8,993 nucleotides of DNA from Betaproteobacteria bacterium (lineage in GTDB: Bacteria; Pseudomonadota; Gammaproteobacteria; Burkholderiales; SG8-41): assembly GCA_028292065.1 (NCBI GenBank), contig JAQGNC010000654.1:1-8993 (forward strand), read 5' to 3'. Of this stretch, positions 1 through 7,900 are shown piece by piece (within the stretch, counting starts at the first letter, position 1; each line of letters opens with the position of its first letter). A program made the translations under genes and the position numbers. The notes beneath the pieces were generated by a model. The model saw only the letters and a program-made list of their open reading frames with translations. It did no database searches and was not told where the DNA came from.

Positions 1-3000
1 ACGCCGTCATCCGCGCGAGCGCGGTCAATCACGACGGGCAGAGCAACGGCATCACCGCGCCTAACCAGGCGTCGCAGGAAGCGGTGCTGCGCGACGCTTA
101 CGCGAAAGCGGGCCGCTCACCGGCCGAGGTCCAGTATGTCGAAGCGCACGGCACCGGCACGCTGCTCGGCGACCCGGTCGAAGCGTATGCGCTCGGTAAA
201 GTGCTGTCGGAGAACCGCGCCGCGCACGAGCCGTGCGCGATCGGCTCGGTCAAGGCGAACATCGGCCATACCGAAGCGGCGGCAGGCGTCGCTTCGCTCG
301 TCAAGGTCGCGCTGTCGCTGAAGCACCGGACGCTCCCCGCGAGCCCGCATTACCGCGAGCCCAATCCGCACATCGATTTCGAAGCGCTCGGGCTGCGGGT
401 GCAGGGAACTGCGGGCGACTGGCCGGATCGCGGCGGTCCTCGTCTCGCAGGGGTGAGCGCATTCGGCTTCGGCGGCACCAACGCGCACGTCGTCCTCGAA
501 GAGGCGCCGCCCGCGAGCGAACGCAAGAACGACGGCGCTCGGGACCGCGACGTGAAACTGCTGCCGATTTCGGCGCGCACCCCGAACGCGCTCGCGACGC
601 TCGCCCGGTCCTATCTGGCGCTGGTCGAGGACGAGGCGCAAGCCCCGGCGCTCGCAGACCTCTGCTACACCGCCGGTGTGCGTCGCGATCATTACGACTG
701 CCGCTTAGGCGTCGTCTTCAATTCGCGCGACGAATTGATCGAACGCCTGAAAGCGTTCGCGTCGGGCGAGCTGCTCGCGGGCATGTCGGTCCCGGAGGAA
801 GGGCCGCGCACCCAGCCGAAGATCGCGTTCGTCTTTTCCGGTCATCGCGGCCAGCGCTGGCAGTCGAGCGCGCAGTTCCTGCAGAGCGAGCCGGTATTCG
901 CCGAAGTCATCGCGGAGTGCAGCCGGCTCTACGCGCAATACGCCGACTGGTCGCTGGTCGAGCGCCTGACCGGCGGCGACGGCAGCGCTCTCGACCCGAA
1001 CCGGCTCGACGTCTACCATCCGTGCCAGTTCGCGTACCAGGTCGCGCTGGCGGCGCTGTGGCGCTCGCTCGGCGTCGAGCCTTCTTCGGTCGTCGGACAC
1101 AGCTTCGGGGAAGTCGCCGCGGCGCACGTCGCAGGCGCGCTCAGCCTCGAAGATGCGGTGAAGGTCGTGTTCTCGCGCAGCCGCTGCCTGCAGCACGCGG
1201 CCGAAGCCGCGGGCGGACACGGCGCGATGGCGACCGTCGAGATGCCGCGCGCCGAGCTCGAAGCGATCCTCGAGCAATACGTCTCGGGCGTCTCCATCGT
1301 GGTGCGCAACAGCCCGACTTCTGTCGTGGTATCCGGCAGCACGCCGGCGGTCGCTGCGCTCGTCGAGATCCTGAAAGCGCGGCAGGTCTTCTGCAACGTC
1401 CTGCAGGCGCCGGGCGCCGGCCACAGCGACAAAATAGACTCCGCCGATCTCGCGCGCGCGCTCGAAGGCATCGCGCCGAGGACCGCGACGATCCCGATCG
1501 TCTCGTCGGTACTCGGCACGACGGTCGACGGACGCGAGCTCGACGCGGCGTACTGGGCGCGCAACGTGAAGGACGCGGTTCTTTTCGCCGACGCGATCGA
1601 TCACCTGATCGATTCCGGCTGCGATACCTACATCGAAATCGCGCCGTATCCGCCGGTCCTCTCGTACGCGGTTTCGCAGTGCCTGCGAGCGCGCAACACG
1701 AGCGGCAGAACGCTGCCGCACCTGCGGCGCAATGCCGGGGAGGCGCTGCATGTGTTCGGCGCGCTCGCCGAGCTTTATGCACGCGGTTATCCGGTGCGAT
1801 GGGGACGGCTACACGCTGCGGCGGCGCGGGCGTGCGTCCCGCTGCCGTCGTACCCGTGGCAGCGCGAGCGCTACTGGATCGAGCCTTCCCCTTTGCGTGC
1901 GACGCCGCGCGATGCCGGCGGCGATCACCCGCTGCTCGGACAGCCCTTGAACAGCGCGGCGGACTCGCGCGCTTATATCTGGGAAACCGAGCTCGACGTC
2001 GAATCCCTGCCTTTCATCGCCGATCACAAGGTCCAGGGCGCGATCATTCTGCCGACGACCGCGTATCTGGAAATGGCGCTGACCGCGGCACACAAGGTTT
2101 TCGGGACCACGGCGTGCGTGCTCGAAAACCTCGTCATAAGCAGCGGGCTTTTCCTGTCCGCCCACGGCGCGCGCAAGCTCCAGCTCGTCTTCACGCAAGA
2201 CACCGGGCACAGCGCGTCCATCCAGTTCTTCAGCAGGGCGCAACGCACCGCTCACGCGACGCCGTGGCTACTGCACGCGAGCGTCGTCGTTCGCGATGAC
2301 GCCCCCTCGGAACCGTCTCATTCCGGATTTTCGCCTGATCGCGTCGCAATCGATTACCCCCACCCGATCTCGAGCGACGACCATTACCGTGCGCTGGCTG
2401 AGAGAGGGGTCGAATACGGCCCGGCTTTCCAGGGCGTTCAGGCGCTGTGGAGCCGGGAGGCGCAAACCGTCGGCCGCATCCGTCTGCCCGACGCCGCGGG
2501 AGAGGGCGCGTATCTCGTCCATCCGGCGCTCCTCGACGCGTGTCTCCAGGCGCTCGCCGGCGCGCTGCACGAGAAGAACGACGCGATCGACGTGCGCGAT
2601 CTCTACCTGCCGGTCAGCGTGGCGAAGCTGACGGTGCACGAGCTCCCGCAGCGCGGCGCATCGCTCTGGAGCCGCGCAACCCTGCGCTCGAGGGTCGGCG
2701 TGGACACCCGGCGCGTCGAAGGCGACGTCCAGGTGCTCGACGATGCCGGCCGCATCCTGATCGAGATCGCCGGTTTCGCACTGGAGCGGGTCGGCGCCGG
2801 CAAGGCGTCGGCGTACCAGGATTCCGATTCGTGGCTGTACGAAGTGCAGTGGGAAGCGATCGCGCGAACCCAAGCGGCCGCGTCGTCCGCGCACAGCAGC
2901 GACTGGGTGATTTTTGCCGACGACGTCGTCGGCCCGGCGCTCGCGCGCGAGCTGCGCCGGCGCGGCGAGAGCTGCAGCGTGGTCGTCGCCGCAGCAGGAT

Positions 3001-4829
3001 TCGCTCGCACCGACGCCACCGACTATCGGATCGATCCGTCGCAAGCGCGCGATTACGAATCGCTCGTCGAGCATCTCTTTGCGAAGGCCGGCGGGCGCCC
3101 GCTCGCGATCGTCCACTTGTGGAGCCTGCTCACGGCCGAGGCGAGCGGCGTCGAGGCGATCGCAGACGGTGCCCACGACCGCGGATGTCTGAGCGTTCTG
3201 CGCCTGGTTCACGCCCTGAGCTCGAACATGCCCTCGCCGCAGGCGCACGCGTCCGCCCGCTTGTTCCTGGTGACCGCCGCGAGCCAGGCGCTCGGCACCG
3301 GGACCGTCTCGGTCGCACCGTCGGCCGTGTGGGGACTCGGAAAAGTCATCGCCTTCGAGCACCCGGAGCTCGGCTGCGCCCTCGTCGATCTTCGTGCGAA
3401 GCCCGCCGGCGCCGACGCGCTCGACCTGCTGGAAGAGCTGCGCGCCGAAGGCGGCACGGCGCGTCAGGTCGCGCTGCGCCGCGATGGCCGCTTCGAGGCG
3501 CGCCTGCGGCGTTTGCCTCTCAACGCTCACGCGCCGGTGCGCACGAGCGATTTGCAGCGTCTTGCCGCGCAGGCGCTCTCCCACACTGATGAGCCGATCG
3601 CTTTGCAAGCTGACGCCACGTACCTCGTGACCGGCGGACTCGGCGGAATCGGCATCAGGATCGCGCAGTGGATGGTGCAGCGTGGGGCGCGGCACCTCGT
3701 CCTGATGGGCAGGACCGGAGCATCGGTCGCGGCGGGCGCGGCGATCCAGGCGCTCGAAGCGCGCGGCGCGCAGATACACGTCGCCCGCGCGGATGTCGCC
3801 GATCCCTCGCAGGTCGCCGCCGTGCTCGCGCAGATCAGCGAATCGATGCCCGCGTTGCGCGGCGTCGTTCATGCGGCGGCGACGGTAGACCCCGGGCTGC
3901 TGCGCAACCTCGACGGCGACCGCTTCAAATCGGTGATGGCGCCGAAGGTGAACGGCGCGTGGAACCTGCACGAGCTCACCACAGGGTTGCCGCTCGACTT
4001 CTTCGTCATGTTCTCCTCGGTCGCGTCGCTGCTCGGCACGCCGGGTCAGGGCAATTACGTCGTCGCCAACGCTTACCTCGACGCGCTCGCGCATCATCGG
4101 CGCGCGGCCGGGCTGCCGGCGCTGAGTGTCAACTGGGGCGGGTGGTCCGAAGTGGGACTGCTCGCCCGGCACGGGGGCGCCAGCGACCTCTTCGCCTTGC
4201 GCGGGTTCTCGAGCATGACCCCCGAGCGGGGACTCGACGCGCTCGAGAAGCTGCTGCGACACGACTTCGCGCAAGTCGCGGTCCTGCCGGTCGACTGGAC
4301 GCAGTTGCGCGAGGCTTACCCGCAGCTCGCAGGCGTGCCTTTTTTCGCCGACGTGCTCGACGCCGGGCCGCGCGCAGGCAAACCGGCGACTGCGCCCACG
4401 CGCGCCGCGCTGCTCGCCGCGCCCGCCGACGCGAGACACGAGCGCCTTTGCGTGTATCTGTGCGAGCAGCTCGCCAGGACGCTCGGCGTCGCCGCGGCTG
4501 AAGTCGATGCGGACCGGCCGATCAACACCATGGGCATCGATTCGCTCATGGCGCTCGAGATGAAAAACCGCATCGAGACCGAGCTAGGCATGGCGGTGCC
4601 TGTCGTCAGGTTCCTCGAAGGCGCCAACATGAGCGAGATCGCGCGAGTGCTGGTCGAAGACCTCGGAGACGGTGCAGCGCCGCCCGCGAGCGGCGAGGAC
4701 GAACACGCGGGCGCCGCCTGGACCCGCTCGGCGCACGCCGCGCAGTTGTTGATCGACATCGAGAAGCTCTCCGACGACGAAGTCGATTCGTTGCTGGTCG
4801 CGCTCGAATCGTCGGGGGAGAAAGCCTGA
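1..4829 (+). CDS. Type I polyketide synthase module, 5'-truncated: (KS)-AT-DH-KR-ACP
   Basis: This is the 3' part of a modular type I PKS gene. The frame is open from base 3 and ends at TGA 4827-4829, giving about 1608 visible residues. The first ATG/GTG inside the window is not the real start, because the residues before it (V-N-H-D-G, S-N-G-I-T-A-P-N) are ordinary ketosynthase sequence. Domains in order, by residue of the visible part: KS C-terminal portion 1-170, KS-AT linker 170-273, AT 274-580, post-AT linker with Y-P-W-Q-R-E-R-Y-W 590-625, DH 640-930, KR with its structural subdomain 940-1440, ACP 1475-1555, acidic tail 1560-1608. The catalytic residues of DH, KR and ACP are present, so the expected product is an alpha,beta-unsaturated acyl-ACP. 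There is no ER or methyltransferase between DH and KR. The stop codon overlaps the NRPS start, so the two are co-translated. The family is certain; the product of the pathway is unknown. Confidence 0.97.
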   Translation, partial: AVIRASAVNHDGQSNGITAPNQASQEAVLRDAYAKAGRSPAEVQYVEAHGTGTLLGDPVEAYALGKVLSENRAAHEPCAIGSVKANIGHTEAAAGVASLVKVALSLKHRTLPASPHYREPNPHIDFEALGLRVQGTAGDWPDRGGPRLAGVSAFGFGGTNAHVVLEEAPPASERKNDGARDRDVKLLPISARTPNALATLARSYLALVEDEAQAPALADLCYTAGVRRDHYDCRLGVVFNSRDELIERLKAFASGELLAGMSVPEEGPRTQPKIAFVFSGHRGQRWQSSAQFLQSEPVFAEVIAECSRLYAQYADWSLVERLTGGDGSALDPNRLDVYHPCQFAYQVALAALWRSLGVEPSSVVGHSFGEVAAAHVAGALSLEDAVKVVFSRSRCLQHAAEAAGGHGAMATVEMPRAELEAILEQYVSGVSIVVRNSPTSVVVSGSTPAVAALVEILKARQVFCNVLQAPGAGHSDKIDSADLARALEGIAPRTATIPIVSSVLGTTVDGRELDAAYWARNVKDAVLFADAIDHLIDSGCDTYIEIAPYPPVLSYAVSQCLRARNTSGRTLPHLRRNAGEALHVFGALAELYARGYPVRWGRLHAAAARACVPLPSYPWQRERYWIEPSPLRATPRDAGGDHPLLGQPLNSAADSRAYIWETELDVESLPFIADHKVQGAIILPTTAYLEMALTAAHKVFGTTACVLENLVISSGLFLSAHGARKLQLVFTQDTGHSASIQFFSRAQRTAHATPWLLHASVVVRDDAPSEPSHSGFSPDRVAIDYPHPISSDDHYRALAERGVEYGPAFQGVQALWSREAQTVGRIRLPDAAGEGAYLVHPALLDACLQALAGALHEKNDAIDVRDLYLPVSVAKLTVHELPQRGASLWSRATLRSRVGVDTRRVEGDVQVLDDAGRILIEIAGFALERVGAGKASAYQDSDSWLYEVQWEAIARTQAAASSAHSSDWVIFADDVVGPALARELRRRGESCSVVVAAAGFARTDATDYRIDPSQARDYESLVEHLFAKAGGRPLAIVHLWSLLTAEASGVEAIADGAHDRGCLSVLRLVHALSSNMPSPQAHASARLFLVTAASQALGTGTVSVAPSAVWGLGKVIAFEHPELGCALVDLRAKPAGADALDLLEELRAEGGTARQVALRRDGRFEARLRRLPLNAHAPVRTSDLQRLAAQALSHTDEPIALQADATYLVTGGLGGIGIRIAQWMVQRGARHLVLMGRTGASVAAGAAIQALEARGAQIHVARADVADPSQVAAVLAQISESMPALRGVVHAAATVDPGLLRNLDGDRFKSVMAPKVNGAWNLHELTTGLPLDFFVMFSSVASLLGTPGQGNYVVANAYLDALAHHRRAAGLPALSVNWGGWSEVGLLARHGGASDLFALRGFSSMTPERGLDALEKLLRHDFAQVAVLPVDWTQLREAYPQLAGVPFFADVLDAGPRAGKPATAPTRAALLAAPADARHERLCVYLCEQLARTLGVAAAEVDADRPINTMGIDSLMALEMKNRIETELGMAVPVVRFLEGANMSEIARVLVEDLGDGAAPPASGEDEHAGAAWTRSAHAAQLLIDIEKLSDDEVDSLLVALESSGEKA
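3..510 (+). other. Ketosynthase (KS) domain, C-terminal part
   Basis: The KS performs the decarboxylative Claisen condensation that lengthens the chain. The two catalytic histidines are visible: E-A-H-G-T-G-T with His49, and K-A-N-I-G-H with Lys84 and His89. The domain closes with G-V-S-A-F-G-F-G-G-T-N-A-H. The nucleophilic Cys (usually D-T-A-C-S-S) lies upstream of the window, so activity cannot be fully confirmed. Both histidines and the lysine being intact argues for a condensing KS rather than a KS0. Confidence 0.95.
819..1740 (+). other. Acyltransferase (AT) domain with atypical signature motifs
   Basis: The AT loads the extender unit onto the ACP. The catalytic Ser367 sits in G-H-S-F-G-E and the catalytic His474 in G-A-G-H-S. 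The arginine that normally pairs with the extender carboxylate is kept in R-S-R about 29 residues after the Ser. Two signatures are unusual. The N-terminal G-Q-G-x-Q motif reads G-H-R-G-Q (840-854). The specificity motif, H-A-F-H for malonyl and Y-A-S-H for methylmalonyl ATs, reads G-A-G-H (1413-1424). x-A-G-H forms are associated with ethylmalonyl and other larger extenders in actinomycete PKSs. The extender therefore cannot be called confidently; malonyl is still possible. Confidence 0.9.
1923..2790 (+). other. Dehydratase (DH) domain, predicted active
   Basis: The DH removes water from the beta-hydroxyacyl-ACP to give a 2-enoyl thioester. The hotdog-fold motif H-x-x-x-G-x-x-x-x-P is intact (H-K-V-Q-G-A-I-I-L-P, His675), and so is the second catalytic motif D-x-x-x-Q (D-A-C-L-Q, Asp845) after H-P-A-L-L. 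The Y-G-P-A-F-Q-G segment is also present. Its position after the post-AT linker and before the KR is standard. All catalytic residues are visible, so loss of function is unlikely. Confidence 0.93.
2820..4330 (+). other. Ketoreductase (KR) domain with structural subdomain
   Basis: The KR uses NADPH to reduce the beta-keto group. The cofactor-binding loop T-G-G-L-G-G-I-G is at residues 1210-1217, and the catalytic Ser1339 and Tyr1352 lie in F-S-S...G-Q-G-N-Y, followed by the conserved A-N. The Lys in A-P-K-V-N-G-A is present. About 260 residues before the TGG loop form the catalytically inactive structural subdomain, and no ER is inserted. There is no Trp of the A-type signature, and the B-type L-D-D position reads V-D-P (1295-1297). 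Reduction is expected, but the alcohol configuration cannot be assigned firmly. Confidence 0.93.
4434..4670 (+). other. Acyl carrier protein (ACP) domain of the PKS module
   Basis: The ACP holds the growing chain on phosphopantetheine. The attachment site is Ser1514 (codon 4542-4544) in G-I-D-S-L-M-A-L-E, followed by K-N-R-I-E. The domain spans roughly residues 1478-1556. It is a single copy, and it is the donor carrier for the C1 domain of the following NRPS. Confidence 0.95.
4735..4826 (+). other. Putative C-terminal docking tail of the PKS
   Basis: After the ACP, a short Gly/Ala/Pro-rich linker leads to an acidic amphipathic stretch that includes D-I-E-K-L-S-D-D-E-V-D-S-L-L. Similar tails with L-S-D-E-E-V-D-x-L-L are known to me from PKS subunits of cyanobacterial and myxobacterial hybrid lines. 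Its place at the protein end, immediately before an NRPS starting with a condensation domain, suggests an inter-subunit docking role. This is inferred from position and charge, not shown. Confidence 0.5.
4814..4820 (+). promoter_or_regulatory. Ribosome binding site for the NRPS gene
   Basis: G-G-G-G-G-A-G lies 8 bases before the ATG at 4829, within the last codons of the PKS gene. It is purine-rich and well spaced, and it supports 4829 as the NRPS start. Confidence 0.75.
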
Positions 4830-4831
4830 TG
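4827..4831 (+). other. Stop/start overlap TGATG joining PKS and NRPS genes
   Basis: The PKS stop TGA (4827-4829) and the NRPS start ATG (4829-4831) share one base. This implies a single transcript and coupled translation, as is usual for consecutive assembly-line subunits. There is no room for a promoter or terminator between them. Confidence 0.9.
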
Positions 4832-4927
4832 TCCGCTGTCCTGGATCGCGGCACCGCGCTTTCCGCCGAGCAGAAACGCGCGTTGCTCAAGCGCAAGCTG
4901 ACCGAGGCGGCGACGGCTACTCATCCG
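4829..4927 (+). other. N-terminal leader of the NRPS, putative docking helix
   Basis: Thirty-three residues precede C1. They contain a basic, helix-prone stretch, L-S-A-E-Q-K-R-A-L-L-K-R-K-L. It is too short to be a folded enzyme domain. Its positive charge complements the acidic end of the preceding PKS, which fits a docking role at the ACP-to-C handover. This is inferred from position and charge only. Confidence 0.45.
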
Positions 4928-7900
4928 CTGTCGCACGGGCAGCAGGCGTTGTGGTTCCTGCACCAGATGGCGCCTTACAGCGCCGCCTACAACATCGCAT
5001 TCGCAGTACGCGTGCGCTCCCGCGTCGACCTCGCGCGGCTCACCCGCGCGTTCCAGGTCCTGACCGCGCGCCACGGTTCGCTGCGTACCACTTTCCCGAC
5101 GCTCGAAGGCCGGCCGGTCCAGCGCGTCGACGCGCACCGGGCGTTTCACCTGGAGCAAACCGACGTCGGCGGGTGGAGCGCGCAGGAAGTGCACCGGCGC
5201 GTGGTCGAAACGTATCGACGCCCGTTCGACCTCGAGGCCGGCCCGCTGCTGCGCGCGCATCTCTTCACGATCGCGGACGACGACAGCGTCCTGCTCCTGT
5301 CGGGCCATCACATCATCGGCGACGGCTGGTCGCTGTGGACCCTGCTCGAAGAGTGGCGGACCCTGTACGAAAACGCCGACGCCGGAGCCGCGGCGCTGGC
5401 GCCGCTCGCGTTCGACTACGCCGATCACGTCCGCCTGCAGGAACAGATGCTGGCAGGTCCGCGCGGCGAGAGCCTGCGCGCCTACTGGCACGAGCGCCTC
5501 GCGGGCGCGCTGCCGCCGCTCGCTTTGCCGACCGACCGCCCGCGGCCTGCGATCCAGCGGCATCGCGGCGCTTCGATCCCTTTCGCGTTCTCCGCCGGAT
5601 CGACTCGCGCGCTGCGTGCCCTGGCGAAAACCGAAGGCGTCACGCTCTACACCCTGCTGCTCGCCGCCTACCAGGTCCTGCTGCACCGCTATTGCGCACA
5701 GGACTCGATCCTCGTCGGCTCGCCGATGGCCGGCAGGACGCACCAGGCTTACGCGGGCGTCGTCGGGTACTTCGTGAATCCGGTCGTCCTGCGCGCCGAC
5801 CTGTCGGGCTCGCCGTCGTTCAGGGACGTGCTCAGGCAGGCGCGCGACACCGTGCTCGGCGCACTGGCGCACCAGGACTATCCGTTCTCGCTCCTGGTCG
5901 AGCAGCTCCGTGCCGGGCGCGACGCGAGTCGTCATCCGCTGTTCCAGGTCTCGTTCATGCTGCAGAAATCGCAGCAGTCCGACGAGTTCATCGGGCTCAT
6001 GGCGAGCGCGCAGGGAACCAGGCGGGTCGAGTGGAAAAACCTGTCGCTCGAGCCTTACGAGCTGATGCAGCAGGAAGGCCAGTTCGATCTCACGATGGAA
6101 ATCGTCGAATCGAGCGAGGCGCTCGTCGGCGTCCTGAAATACAGCACCGATCTCTACGAGCGCGTGACGATCGAGCGCATGGCGGGCCATTATGCGCGCC
6201 TGCTCGAAGCGATCGTTGCGGATCCCGCGGCGCCGATCGCCGGCCTCGAGTTGGTCCCCGACGCCGAGCGCGCGCTGCTGGCGCAGTGGAATCGCACCGA
6301 GCGCGAGTATCGACACGACGCGTCCATCCACGAGCTGATCGAAGAGCAGGTGCGGCGCACGCCGCAGGCGACAGCGATCTGCGACGAGGACGACGCGCTC
6401 ACTTATGCGGCGCTCGACGAGCGCGCCGATCGACTGGCGCGCCGCCTGGTGGATCTCGGTGTGGGCCGCGACGTGCGGGTGGGGATTTGCGTCGAGCGCT
6501 CGCTCGACATGGTCGTCGGGCTGCTCGCCATCCTGAAAGCCGGAGGCGCTTACCTCCCTCTGGACCCGCATTATCCGGCCGAGCGCATCGCGTTCATGCT
6601 GCACGACGCCGGCGTCGGGGTCGTGGTCACGCAGGAAGCGCTCCTCGGGCTGGTCGGCAGCGCCGGTGCGCGCGTGGTGTGCCTCGATAGCGACCGTGAG
6701 TCGATCGAGCGCACGGGTGACGCCGGCTCGGCAGCGTCGCAGGTCTCGTCCGAAGACCTCGCGTATGTGATCTACACCTCGGGCTCGACCGGCAAACCCA
6801 AAGGCGTGATGGTGCGCCATCGCAACGTCGTGAATTTCTTCACCGGGATGGACGACGCCATCGGCGCGGGCGAGGGCGCGGCAGGCGAGCAGCCGGTGTG
6901 GCTCGCAGTGACCAGCATCTCGTTCGACATCTCGGTCCTCGAGCTTTTCTGGACGCTTGCGCGCGGCTATCGCGTCGTGATCAACCGCGAGCAGCCCGGC
7001 GCGTCCGCGACCGAGCTGTTGAACCGGCACCGCGTGACCCATCTGCAGTGCACGCCGTCGTTTCTGCGCATGCTGATCGACCAGGACGGCGCAGCGGACG
7101 CACTGCGCGGATTGAGCGCGCTGCTCGTGGGCGGCGAGCCGCTTGCGCCGAGCCTCGCGCAGCGCGTGGCAGGCCTCACCCACGCTGCGCTTTTCAATAT
7201 GTACGGCCCGACCGAGACGACGGTCTGGTCGACCGTGAAGCGCGTCGACGGCCCGGTCGGCCATAGCGTCCCGATCGGACGGCCGATCGCCAATACCCGG
7301 GTCCATCTGCTCGACTCGACGCTGCAGCCGGTTCCGGTCGGCGTCGCGGGCGAGCTCTATATCGGCGGCGCCGGTGTCACTCGAGGCTATCTGCATCGGT
7401 CCGATCTGACCGAGGCGAGATTCGTCGCCGACCGGTTCTGCGATGAACCCGACGCGCGGATGTATCGCACCGGCGACATCGCGCGCTACAGCGGCGACGG
7501 CGAGCTGGTCTTTCTCGGGCGGGCCGACGACCAGGTCAAGGTGAGGGGTCACCGCATCGAGATCGGCGAGATCGAATTCGCCCTGTCGCGTCATCCCGGC
7601 GTCAGGAACGCAGCGGTCGCGGTGCGCGTAGACGCGGGCGATGCGCGGCTCGTCGGTTATGTCGCCGCTGCGGATGACGCCTCGCCGAGCGCAGGCGAGC
7701 TGCGCCGGTTCCTGGCAGCGCAGCTTCCCGAATACATGATCCCGGCCGCTTTCGTGTTTCTGGACGCGCTGCCGCTCACGCCCAACGGCAAGATCGACCG
7801 GCGCGCGCTGCCCGCAGCCGACGGCGCGGCAGTCGCGAGCGCGGCCCGCTACGAGGTGCCGGCGACCGAGACCGAGCGAGCCATCGCCGCGGTCTGGCAG

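Noticed and set aside
84..86. A GTG that could be read as the start of the PKS gene
   Set aside because: The frame is open upstream to the window edge and encodes typical KS sequence, so the true start lies outside the window.
233..2299. A 688-codon + strand frame overlapping the KS-AT-DH region
   Set aside because: It is a frame-shifted reading of the PKS gene, dominated by Arg and Ala and without domain motifs. The PKS frame is unbroken across it.
2790..3618. A possible C-methyltransferase or enoylreductase between DH and KR
   Set aside because: The roughly 275-residue stretch lacks a SAM-binding G-x-G-x-G motif and any ER nucleotide-binding motif. It reads as the KR structural subdomain (W-G-L-G-K-V-I-A-F-E-H-P-E segment).
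2268..4439. A 723-codon open frame on the - strand, opposite the PKS DH-KR region
   Set aside because: It is a shadow frame caused by high GC content. It shows no recognisable motifs and is opposed by well-conserved catalytic sequence on the + strand.
4951..6690. A 579-codon + strand frame overlapping C1 and the start of the A domain
   Set aside because: It is an Arg/Pro/Ala-rich out-of-frame reading. The NRPS frame has all C and A core motifs over the same bases.
6926..7228. A possible monooxygenase or methyltransferase inserted in the A domain
   Set aside because: The distance from A4 to A5 matches an uninterrupted A domain, and A8 runs normally to A9 and A10, leaving no space for an extra domain.
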